This document shows, one piece after another, positions 1 to 4,725 of a DNA stretch of 6,105 nt; positions within the stretch are counted from its first letter, which is position 1; each line of letters starts with the position of its first letter. The translations under genes were made by a program, and so were the position numbers. Source of the DNA: Bryobacterales bacterium. GTDB lineage: Bacteria > Cyanobacteriota > Vampirovibrionia > Obscuribacterales > Obscuribacteraceae. The stretch lies in the NCBI GenBank assembly GCA_903970295.1, contig CAJCHQ010000813.1:1-6105 (forward strand). Direction: 5' to 3'. Under the pieces are notes generated by a model. That model was not told where the DNA came from. It made no database searches and was given only the letters and a program-made list of their open reading frames with translations.

Positions 1-18
1 TTGCTGAATCCTTTTGGA

Positions 19-642
19 TTACATTCCGCCGGAAGACCCTTCGGAAGCATTGTTTGCTGCTGCAGCACCGGCGGCCTTTTTAGCCGAGGTTTTGCGTTTC
101 TTAGCAGCAGGTTTACGCTTGGTCGCTGCTTTCTTAGGAGCGGCTTTCTTGGCCGTCGCTTTAGCGGCGGTCTTGCGTGCTGCAGGTTTACGCTTAGCGC
201 CTGCTTTCTTAGGAGCGGCTTTCTTCGCTGTCGCCTTACGCTTAGGAGCGGCTTTCTTCGCGGCTGCTTTCTTAGGTGCAGCTTTACGCGTAGTTGCTTT
301 CTTAGCAGTTGCGCGTTTCGCGGGTGCCTTACGAGTAGCTTTCTTAGCTGTCGTTTTCTTTGCGGCTGCTTTCTTAGGAGCTGCCTTCTTAGCTGTGGTC
401 TTTCTGGCTGTAGTCTTTTTAGCTCCAGCTTTTTTGGCTCCAGCTTTCTTAGGCGCTGCTTTTTTAGCAGTCGTCTTTTTGGCGGTGGTCTTCTTAGCGG
501 CGGATTTCTTCGCTCCACCAGCTTTACGCTTGGTTGCCTTTTTTGGTTTGGCACCAGCGGCTGCACCAGCCTCTGTTTCGTCCATCGCCGCGGCCGGGTT
601 AGACCGTCGCGCCGATTTCTTCTTCTTAGGTTTAGCTGCCAT
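19..642 (-). CDS. Histone H1-like Lys/Ala-rich repeat protein, probable nucleoid-associated protein
   Basis: The 207-residue protein is almost entirely Lys, Ala, Thr, Pro and Arg. The only acidic residues are D21, E22, E24 and E201. After a basic start (KPKKKK at 4-9) and a short linker, residues about 45-190 are built from five-residue units such as KKTTA, KKAAP and KKAGA. A Gly/Ser/Asn-rich tail follows, ending SEGSSGGM. No folded domain is recognisable. The composition matches bacterial H1-like proteins (Bordetella BpH1, chlamydial HctB, Pseudomonas AlgP C-terminal region), which bind DNA nonspecifically and compact the nucleoid; the DNA-binding role here is inferred from composition. The ATG is supported by GGGAGGA 8 nt upstream. 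Long open frames on the opposite strand are artefacts of the repeat. Repeat number in such genes often varies between strains. A role in RNA or polyphosphate binding cannot be excluded. Confidence 0.88.
   Translation of the reverse strand: MAAKPKKKKSARRSNPAAAMDETEAGAAAGAKPKKATKRKAGGAKKSAAKKTTAKKTTAKKAAPKKAGAKKAGAKKTTARKTTAKKAAPKKAAAKKTTAKKATRKAPAKRATAKKATTRKAAPKKAAAKKAAPKRKATAKKAAPKKAGAKRKPAARKTAAKATAKKAAPKKAATKRKPAAKKRKTSAKKAAGAAAANNASEGSSGGM
73..510 (-). repeat. Degenerate 15-bp tandem repeat encoding Lys/Ala pentapeptides
   Basis: The coding repeat has a period of five codons. The 18-base string cttaggagcggctttctt occurs exactly at 133-150, 208-225 and 241-258 on the plus strand, and many near-copies lie between and after these. 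The identical DNA copies, not just identical amino acids, suggest recent duplication or slippage within the gene. Confidence 0.8.
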
Positions 643-650
643 CTATATAT

Positions 651-657
651 TCCTCCC
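651..657 (-). promoter_or_regulatory. Shine-Dalgarno site of the H1-like gene
   Basis: On the minus strand this reads GGGAGGA, 8 nt before the ATG at 642, with an A/T-rich spacer (AATATATAG). It fixes the start codon. Confidence 0.8.
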
Positions 658-742
658 GATAGATCGTGATTGCCAGGTTGCGAACCGATCAGTCAATTTG
701 AATGATTTGAACGATTGTTTCCTGTGCCACCACTTCTAGTAA

Positions 743-757
743 GAGTGCATTGCACTC
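743..757. repeat. Perfect 7-bp-arm palindrome (GAGTGCA-T-TGCACTC)
   Basis: The two 7-base arms are exact complements around a single central base. This geometry fits a dimeric repressor site better than an RNA hairpin, which needs a longer loop. It lies about 100 bp upstream of the H1-like start codon, where an operator or promoter would be expected. No known operator is recognised. Confidence 0.45.
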
Positions 758-784
758 CAATCACACCACACAAACATAGGGTAC

Positions 785-801
785 TTTCTATCCTCTAGAA
801 A
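785..801. repeat. Inverted repeat TTTCTA-N5-TAGAAA
   Basis: Two perfect 6-base arms flank a 5-base centre, about 145 bp upstream of the H1-like gene and 27 bp from the palindrome at 743-757. It could be a protein-binding site. In A/T-rich DNA a chance match of this size is quite possible. Confidence 0.3.
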
Positions 802-1006
802 TGCAATATATGGATCGAGGTGTTTTTGGTATCCAATCCACGCAGAAAAAACGTACGATCGAAAATGCTTCTTTGTACAACGGCTCATCATGCAGATCTA
901 CATGTGGTGTCTGCAAGTGCGTATGACAAAATCAGCGCCAAAACTTTTTCGAAAATTTTTTTCGACAGGGGTCCAGGGAAAATATTTCGGCGAAATTTTC
1001 TTTCGG

Positions 1007-1019
1007 ATCGGAATCCGAT
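1007..1019. repeat. Palindrome ATCGGA-A-TCCGAT
   Basis: Perfect 6-base arms surround one central base. It sits at the end of an A/T-rich stretch that also has CGAAAA-TTT-TTTTCG at 950-964 and GAAAAT/ATTTTC arms at 978-983 and 995-1000. No gene starts nearby, so its purpose is unknown. Confidence 0.3.
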
Positions 1020-1238
1020 AGATATCTTTTGACGAACGAAACAACTGACTGACCATGCAATCTGAATTCGAGTAGTAGTCCGAATCGCAAGCTGACACTG
1101 CTATTCGAGGATTTGCGTGCGATTGCTACCTACCCGTGCTCAGCTCAGCGCGAGCAACTCCAGATTTATTTACACAGCACGAGCAAAGGAAACTGATCGT
1201 CCAGTCAGCAAGATCGGCAGTCATCATTTTCACTCTGG

Positions 1239-1346
1239 TCAGTAAGTTGGTGCTGCTTTTATTGCAGAAGCGGCATGCCCACTGCGTATGCTCTCCGATC
1301 GCAGAGAAATCTCACAGGTTATCGCCACCAATCTGATTCCGTTCAT
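1239..1346 (-). CDS. Possible small ORF, 35 residues, unrecognised
   Basis: An ATG at 1346 follows an AAGGAG motif (1353-1358) with ideal 6-nt spacing. The frame runs 35 codons, from MNGIRLVAITCEISL to KAAPTY, and ends in TGA. There is no signal peptide, membrane helix or familiar motif. It is listed only because the RBS is near-consensus within an otherwise gene-free kilobase; one such RBS/ATG pair can arise by chance. Conservation of the reading frame in relatives would be the test. Confidence 0.15.
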   Translation of the reverse strand: MNGIRLVAITCEISLRSESIRSGHAASAIKAAPTY

Positions 1347-1610
1347 CTCAAACTCCTTCGCGCGGACAAAAAAGTCTTGCGACGAACTTCAAGAGTGCCA
1401 TTCAGACGGTGAGTGATGTCGCGCACAGGCAGCTCTTGCTAAAACCCATGCCTGCTGCGCACTCAGCCTGTGGCGGATGATTACAGAGGATTGCTGCGAT
1501 AGTCCGTCCCACATTAGGCTCCGCTCAAAAATGTGCCGACGTCAACCATCGCGTTCAGTCGATGAGCAATCTCGTTTTGTTCATATTCACCAAAACACTG
1601 CCGGTTTCCA

Positions 1611-1642
1611 AGGTCAATTTTCAAAAAGACAAACCTTGACCT
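1611..1642 (-). terminator. Inverted repeat at the 3' end of the deaminase-like gene, possible weak terminator
   Basis: AGGTCAA (1611-1617) pairs with TTGACCT (1636-1642) across an 18-base loop, and the stem overlaps the stop codon of the minus-strand gene. An alternative stem, CAAGGT/ACCTTG, uses overlapping bases. No good U-tract follows on the minus strand, so this may only protect the 3' end or be inert. Confidence 0.3.
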
Positions 1643-2630
1643 AAGCTCGAACTGCTCCAACAAATCCGAAGGCCGATCGGAAGGCTTCGTTTTGTAATTG
1701 TTTCAATTCGCCGAAATCAATCACGTCGTGGTCGATCAATCGCTCATATTCTCCGGGCAATGTACACGGAGATGGATTACGACCGGGGTTATCTGTGCAG
1801 ACAGCAATTGCCACTCCAGCTTCCTTGCAGCGGGTGAAAACTGTGCGCAATTTGGAAAAATCCTGGAGCACTCCGGTCTGCCTGTAACTGGTCGGACAAA
1901 CTTCCAGAGTAATTTGCTTCCTCGCCAATTCTTTCAACCAGTCTGGTCTCTCGAGTGGAATATGAATGCCGTGGCCGATTCGATCGAGCACATTGAAGTA
2001 TTGGGGATTGACGTTCTCAATACCGGTCTCACCAAGATGCGATGTGGTTTTCAAACCTGAGGCTCTGGCTTTGGCCATAAGTTTGACCCATCCTTCCCAT
2101 TTTTCTGGATCGATCTCAGGACCGGCTAGATCGATTCCGACAACAGGACCAATGTTGTCGCATGCGACTTTGAGAATCGCCTCATTCAGTTCTTCGGGTA
2201 AGCGCCGATCGAGACAGAGAATTTGCTTGACCGTGATCGGGTACTCGGCTGGTCTGAGATTTTGTGTAATCACTTCGACGATCAGATTCATCTGACTGAT
2301 GCGTTGAGCCGTCGGCAAATCATGGTCGGTACGAAAATAAGGGTTGTACCGCAACTCGAGATATTGCAAATTTTCAAAAGTGTAAGCGCCGCGACAAAGT
2401 CTCAAGCAAAAGTATGGTAGGTGTTCGAGACTTTGCAGCTCCTCTACCAACGTGTGTATTTTGACGAACTCTTCAAGACTGCGGCATGGTCTCGTAAACC
2501 AATTGTAGAAACCTTCGTAATCTGGAAAGAAGCCGAGAATCTTATGATCCTGCCTTTGCAGAAATTTGTAGATTATGCGCGGGTGAAGCGCACCACCGAG
2601 GTGTCTGTGCAAATCTGCATAAAGCGCCAT
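1641..2630 (-). CDS. Adenosine deaminase superfamily protein (amidohydrolase fold)
   Basis: This 329-residue protein shows the ordered ADA/AMP-deaminase motifs: DLHRHLGGA at 6-14 (metal ligands H8 and H10), GIDLAGPE at 165-172, HLGET at 198-202 (metal ligand H198, catalytic E201), RIGHGI at 218-222 (H220), LEVCPTS at 242-248 and TDNPG at 279-283 (metal ligand D280). The length is normal for adenosine deaminases, and the zinc site and catalytic glutamate are intact, so hydrolytic deamination of a purine nucleoside or nucleotide is likely. Three substrate-side positions differ from the classical enzyme: HLGG replaces HLDG (the Asp contacts the ribose), TDN replaces TDD, and PTSY replaces the usual PTSN. 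A modified or non-adenosine substrate is therefore plausible. It is probably cytoplasmic, as no signal peptide is seen. The start ATG has a weak AAAGG-type RBS 11 nt upstream. It appears monocistronic and diverges from the small secreted-peptide gene. Confidence 0.85.
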   Translation of the reverse strand: MALYADLHRHLGGALHPRIIYKFLQRQDHKILGFFPDYEGFYNWFTRPCRSLEEFVKIHTLVEELQSLEHLPYFCLRLCRGAYTFENLQYLELRYNPYFRTDHDLPTAQRISQMNLIVEVITQNLRPAEYPITVKQILCLDRRLPEELNEAILKVACDNIGPVVGIDLAGPEIDPEKWEGWVKLMAKARASGLKTTSHLGETGIENVNPQYFNVLDRIGHGIHIPLERPDWLKELARKQITLEVCPTSYRQTGVLQDFSKLRTVFTRCKEAGVAIAVCTDNPGRNPSPCTLPGEYERLIDHDVIDFGELKQLQNEAFRSAFGFVGAVRA

Positions 2631-2695
2631 GACTGGTTACCTTTTCTCGACTCTCTAGTTTTTTACCACGGCGGCAAAAACCGAAGTGCCTTACT

Positions 2696-2703
2696 TATAT
2701 ATA
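2696..2703 (-). promoter_or_regulatory. TATATATA box upstream of the deaminase-like gene, possible -10
   Basis: The minus strand reads ACTATATATAAG about 65-75 nt before the start codon, a plausible -10 region. No convincing -35 is seen. Direct copies of AAGTGCC lie on either side (2684-2690 and 2723-2729), spaced 39 bp, and could be regulator half-sites. Confidence 0.4.
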
Positions 2704-2747
2704 GTATTTACCCAGATAAAGAAAGTGCCACCGGATCAGACGACATC

Positions 2748-2788
2748 GGATGTGGTGGCGGCGCCAAAAGGCAGTTGCGGGCACATCC
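2748..2788. repeat. 7-bp inverted repeat GGATGTG / CACATCC in the divergent promoter region
   Basis: Perfect 7-base arms at 2748-2754 and 2782-2788 flank a 27-base G/C-rich centre. The element ends 12 bp before the -35 of the small-peptide promoter. It could be a pair of activator half-sites; chance is not excluded. Confidence 0.3.
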
Positions 2789-2800
2789 TCAGGCACTAAA

Positions 2801-2829
2801 TCTACAGGTTCAGTAAAAATCAGTATAAT
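2801..2829 (+). promoter_or_regulatory. Sigma70-type promoter of the small secreted peptide gene
   Basis: A perfect -10 TATAAT lies at 2824-2829, with TCTACA at 2801-2806 (four of six matches to TTGACA) and an exact 17-bp spacer. Transcription would start near 2836, giving a leader of about 34 nt before the ATG at 2870. Confidence 0.75.
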
Positions 2830-2831
2830 GA

Positions 2832-2853
2832 GTCTGACCCAGACACCGTCTGG
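2832..2853 (+). promoter_or_regulatory. Overlapping alternative hairpins / operator at the transcript 5' end
   Basis: CAGAC at 2840-2844 can pair upstream with GTCTG (2832-2836; loop ACC) or downstream, as CCAGAC (2839-2844) with GTCTGG (2848-2853; loop ACC). If transcription begins near 2836, only the second hairpin is fully in the RNA. It would sit at the extreme 5' end, two bases before the AAGGAGG site, a layout known to stabilise mRNAs. At DNA level the same GTCTG/CAGAC/GTCTG array could be an operator overlapping the start site. Confidence 0.5.
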
Positions 2854-2855
2854 TT

Positions 2856-2862
2856 AAGGAGG
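2856..2862 (+). promoter_or_regulatory. Consensus Shine-Dalgarno AAGGAGG
   Basis: A full-length match to the anti-SD lies 7 nt before the ATG at 2870. It favours that ATG over the in-frame GTG at 2864, which touches the SD itself. Confidence 0.85.
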
Positions 2863-2869
2863 AGTGTTC

Positions 2870-3067
2870 ATGAAAAAGTCGTTATTACTCTTGGTTGTTG
2901 CTTGGGCCACCTTGGTCAGCTCAGCCCCATCGTTCGCACAAGCTCAAGCACCCTCCGGTGGTGGTGGCAAGATGAAGAACGCTGCCGGTAAGATGGGCAA
3001 TGCCATTATGTGGGGACCAAGAAAAATTGGCGCCGGCTTCAAGAAAGTGTTTCATAAAGGTACGTAA
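2870..3067 (+). CDS. Small secreted cationic peptide, 65 residues, unknown function
   Basis: I do not recognise a named family. Residues 1-25 form a clear Sec signal peptide: MKK, a hydrophobic core at about 5-16 (LLLLVVAWATLV), and a cleavage region SFA-QA near A23 or A25. The mature peptide of about 40 residues starts with a Gln/Ala/Pro stretch and four glycines (30-33). It continues with a basic helix-like segment (KMKNAAGKMGNAIMWGPRK at 34-52) and IGAGFKKVFHKGT. The whole protein has no Asp or Glu, and the mature part carries eight Lys/Arg. It has no Cys. The gene is a stand-alone unit with strong promoter, RBS and terminator, which suggests substantial expression. Plausible roles are an envelope-associated or nucleic-acid/polyanion-binding peptide, or a membrane-active peptide; none is demonstrated. 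No immunity or export gene lies next to it. Confidence 0.85.
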   Translation: MKKSLLLLVVAWATLVSSAPSFAQAQAPSGGGGKMKNAAGKMGNAIMWGPRKIGAGFKKVFHKGT

Positions 3068-3086
3068 CTTTTTACTTTGAATTCGC

Positions 3087-3122
3087 AAAGCCCCAGCTTA
3101 CTGAACTGGGGCTTTTGCTTTT
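3087..3122 (+). terminator. Rho-independent terminator, possibly shared by convergent genes
   Basis: AAAGCCCCAG (3087-3096) pairs with CTGGGGCTTT (3106-3115) across a 9-base loop, followed by a T-rich run (cttttgctttt). It ends the small-peptide transcript 20 nt after its stop codon. Read on the minus strand the stem is followed by only three T, so it would stop the aat operon less efficiently. It lies 7 bp from the aat stop codon. Confidence 0.92.
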
Positions 3123-3128
3123 GTAATA

Positions 3129-3710
3129 TCAATCGAATCGACAATGCGCAAGACTGACAGCCAACTTCAAACGGCGCATATAGTCGTTGCGCGAAATATT
3201 GATCGCGGCGAACGTGCTCAAGTGCTTAGTCATGAATTGAGAATCCAAGAGCGTGTAACCACGAGTCTTCATGTGTTCGACCAAAAAAACGAGACTGACT
3301 TTGGAAGCATCGGTGACATCGTGAAACATCGACTCACCAAAGAACGCACCACCCAGAGCGACGCCATAAAGGCCGCCAGCCAGTTCTCCATTTTTGTATG
3401 CCTCGACGCTGTGAGCGAAGCCATTTTCATGCAGTCTCGTGTAGACGTCGATGATAGGCTCCGTAATCCACGTATCATCCCGGTCGGCGCACTTTCTGAT
3501 CACCGCCTGCCAGTTCTGATTGATTTTCATCTCGAAGACGCCCTGGCGACAGGTGCGAGCCAATCGTTTGGAGAGATGGAAATTTTCCAGATCGATAATG
3601 CAACGAGGGTCAGGAGAATACCATTTGATTTCGCCGCGATCGCCGCCCATCGGAAAAATTCCAGCGCCGTATGCGGCAAGAACAAGGTCCGGGGTAAATT
3701 TGATTTCCAT
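3129..3710 (-). CDS. aat: Leucyl/phenylalanyl-tRNA-protein transferase
   Basis: Aat transfers Leu or Phe from charged tRNA to proteins with N-terminal Arg or Lys, making N-degrons for ClpS/ClpAP in the cytoplasm. The 193 residues carry the family signatures in order: AYGAGIFPM at 13-21, WYSPDPR at 30-36, TWI at 80-82, Y90-x2-LHENGFAHSVE at 93-103, GGLYGVALGGAFFGESMF at 112-129, ASK at 135-137 and LLDSQF at 154-159. It is about 40 residues shorter than the E. coli protein (234) but complete in the core, as many bacterial Aat proteins are. The late motif reads HLSTFAAINISR where SLGA is usual. The ATG at 3710 is chosen; a TTG directly before it (3713) is an alternative, and no strong RBS separates them. 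It is the last gene of the thyA-folA-cytochrome cluster, 27 nt after the cytochrome stop. No clpS or clpA is in the window. Confidence 0.92.
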   Translation of the reverse strand: MEIKFTPDLVLAAYGAGIFPMGGDRGEIKWYSPDPRCIIDLENFHLSKRLARTCRQGVFEMKINQNWQAVIRKCADRDDTWITEPIIDVYTRLHENGFAHSVEAYKNGELAGGLYGVALGGAFFGESMFHDVTDASKVSLVFLVEHMKTRGYTLLDSQFMTKHLSTFAAINISRNDYMRRLKLAVSLAHCRFD

Positions 3711-3737
3711 CAAAGGCGCGCACCCAAGTTGTCGGGA

Positions 3738-4154
3738 TTAGGGATTTTTCGGGCGAGCGTTTTCGGCTTTCTTTACTTCGATTGAGCCGGACTTCTGAAT
3801 TTTGCCTGGCAGGGCAGTCAAACTGCGCACATAAGCGATCAAGTCTTTCATTTGCGCATCGTTGATCGAAGCGCGGTTGAAACCAGGCATACCAATCTCT
3901 GGAAATCCTTTGCGTATAGTCATTTCCAGCAGTTCGTCCCGATTATATTTAGCGGCAAATGCAGCTCCTTTGATTGGATGTGATGGATCCATCATATTGC
4001 CTCCGCCGGCATGGCAGGTAACACAATTGACCCTTTCAAAAATGCGTTTGCCGTTCTGCAAATCACTAGCGCATGCCGAAGGGCCCAGAATTAGCGAAGC
4101 GGCGAGCACGAAAAAGCTCAGTCGGATTGACGTAATCAGAGGAGACAAGCGCAC
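3738..4154 (-). CDS. Exported monohaem class I cytochrome c
   Basis: The protein carries one covalent haem site, CVTCH at 44-48 (C44, C47, axial H48), and a distal Met at M89 in IGMPGF, the layout of a small class I (c6/c553-like) electron carrier. Residues about 9-27 (SIRLSFFVLAASLILGPSA) form a signal peptide with cleavage near ACA-SD, so it acts outside the cytoplasmic membrane. The tail from 113 is Lys-rich and probably disordered. I start it at GTG 4154, giving 138 residues: GAGGG lies 5-6 nt upstream, and the GTG begins one base after the folA stop (TGA-A-GTG). The frame stays open to an ATG at 4271 inside folA, but that would add 39 residues before the signal peptide. Its electron partner is not in the window. 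Its presence in a folate/thymidylate operon is unexpected. Haem attachment needs a cytochrome c maturation system elsewhere. Confidence 0.88.
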   Translation of the reverse strand: MRLSPLITSIRLSFFVLAASLILGPSACASDLQNGKRIFERVNCVTCHAGGGNMMDPSHPIKGAAFAAKYNRDELLEMTIRKGFPEIGMPGFNRASINDAQMKDLIAYVRSLTALPGKIQKSGSIEVKKAENARPKNP

Positions 4155-4155
4155 T

Positions 4156-4725
4156 TCAGCCCTCGCGTTTTTTGTAGACTCTGAAGCTGTAACTGATTCC
4201 GTTATCAATTCGAGGTTCTGATTTTGATATCGGTACAAATTTTTGCACAAATGGTGGAAAGAACACGTCACAGTCGAATTCTGCCTCGATCTCGGTCAGA
4301 TACAGTAAATCACAAGCCGGATGCTCGATCGCTTGACTGTAAACCGATGCACCGCCTATCGCGAAGCATCTGACGGCGCCAAATTTTTGCCCAGCAATTT
4401 GCATGGCCGCTTCCATCGATTCAGCCAGAGTAACGCCGCTCTCTTTCGATGTCGCCATTTCAGTGAGGAGCTCGCTGTTTTTTGGATTTTTTGTCAGAAC
4501 GATATTGATGCGTTGTTTGAGTGGTCTGAGCTTTTCCGGAATCGACTGCCAGGTCTTGCGGCCCATGATCACAACATTGTTGGGATCGACCTCAGCCTCT
4601 TTGCCGGTAGTGACAGTCGAAAAATATTTCAAATCTCCGGGTAGGCGCCACGGCAACTGTCCGTTCTTGCCTATGCCCTGACGCCGATCGCAGGCCACGA
4701 TCAAATCCAGTCTCGGGTCTGTCAT
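4156..4725 (-). CDS. folA: Dihydrofolate reductase
   Basis: It reduces dihydrofolate to tetrahydrofolate with NADPH, restoring the cofactor consumed by ThyA. In the 189 residues, [19 protein letters not shown] (17-35) holds the Met20-loop region, the conserved LPW and the catalytic acid D31. [13 protein letters not shown] (51-63) and IGGASVY (123-129) form the NADPH site, and [16 protein letters not shown] (142-157) gives the C-terminal core. It is about 30 residues longer than the E. coli enzyme, mainly in loops near 40-50 and 80-98. The ATG overlaps the thyA stop as ATGA (4722-4725), and no clear SD is seen, so translation is probably coupled to thyA. The stop is one base before the cytochrome GTG start. 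Confidence 0.97.
   Translation of the reverse strand: MTDPRLDLIVACDRRQGIGKNGQLPWRLPGDLKYFSTVTTGKEAEVDPNNVVIMGRKTWQSIPEKLRPLKQRINIVLTKNPKNSELLTEMATSKESGVTLAESMEAAMQIAGQKFGAVRCFAIGGASVYSQAIEHPACDLLYLTEIEAEFDCDVFFPPFVQKFVPISKSEPRIDNGISYSFRVYKKREG

Larger units (their letters stand above)
643..1640. other. Gene-poor region of about 1 kb between two minus-strand genes
   Basis: No reading frame here resembles a protein family. The longest open frames (about 66-70 codons, at 820-1032, 898-1098 and 1136-1336) overlap on opposite strands, have no convincing RBS and show no domain or signal-peptide pattern. I saw no tRNA or rRNA. The 643-820 part should hold the promoter of the H1-like gene, but no clean -35/-10 pair stands out. 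It does contain a tandem ATTTGAA repeat (696-702 and 705-711) and several short inverted repeats listed separately. Part of 820-1100 is A/T-rich with runs of T. It could hold an unrecognised small RNA or a decayed gene, but the sequence alone does not show either. Confidence 0.6.

Noticed and set aside
1..739. Two long plus-strand open frames (1-669 and 14-739) opposite the H1-like gene
   Set aside because: They mirror the low-complexity repeat. Their Phe/Leu/Ala/Cys-rich translations are what the antisense of Lys/Ala codons gives, and the minus-strand frame has the RBS and the protein-like composition.
14..739. Apparent multi-pass hydrophobic protein on the plus strand
   Set aside because: The hydrophobic runs are periodic antisense products of AAG/GCT codons, not real membrane segments.
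820..1336. Open frames at 820-1032, 898-1098 and 1136-1336
   Set aside because: They overlap each other or lie in A/T-rich DNA, lack an RBS, and resemble no family. Frames of this length are expected by chance.
1698..2816. Plus-strand open frames across the deaminase-like gene
   Set aside because: They lie antisense to a gene with clear family motifs.
2864..2866. GTG at 2864 as start of the small secreted peptide
   Set aside because: It abuts the Shine-Dalgarno site; the ATG at 2870 has correct spacing and gives a typical MKK signal-peptide start.
2870..3067. Classical bacteriocin with adjacent immunity gene
   Set aside because: The peptide is small and cationic, but no double-glycine leader cleavage pattern, immunity gene or dedicated transporter is present next to it.
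3636..3643. GCGATCGC octamer, the HIP1 repeat abundant in many cyanobacteria
   Set aside because: I noticed a single copy, inside aat. One copy does not show the enrichment that defines HIP1.
4067..4090. Lipoprotein signal (lipobox) in the cytochrome c precursor
   Set aside because: The residues before the Cys are G-P-S-A-C, which lacks the Leu-x-x-Cys pattern; ordinary signal peptidase I cleavage fits better.
4208..4271. ATG at 4271 as the cytochrome c start
   Set aside because: It would overlap folA by 116 bp and put 39 residues before the signal peptide; GTG 4154 has a better RBS and position.
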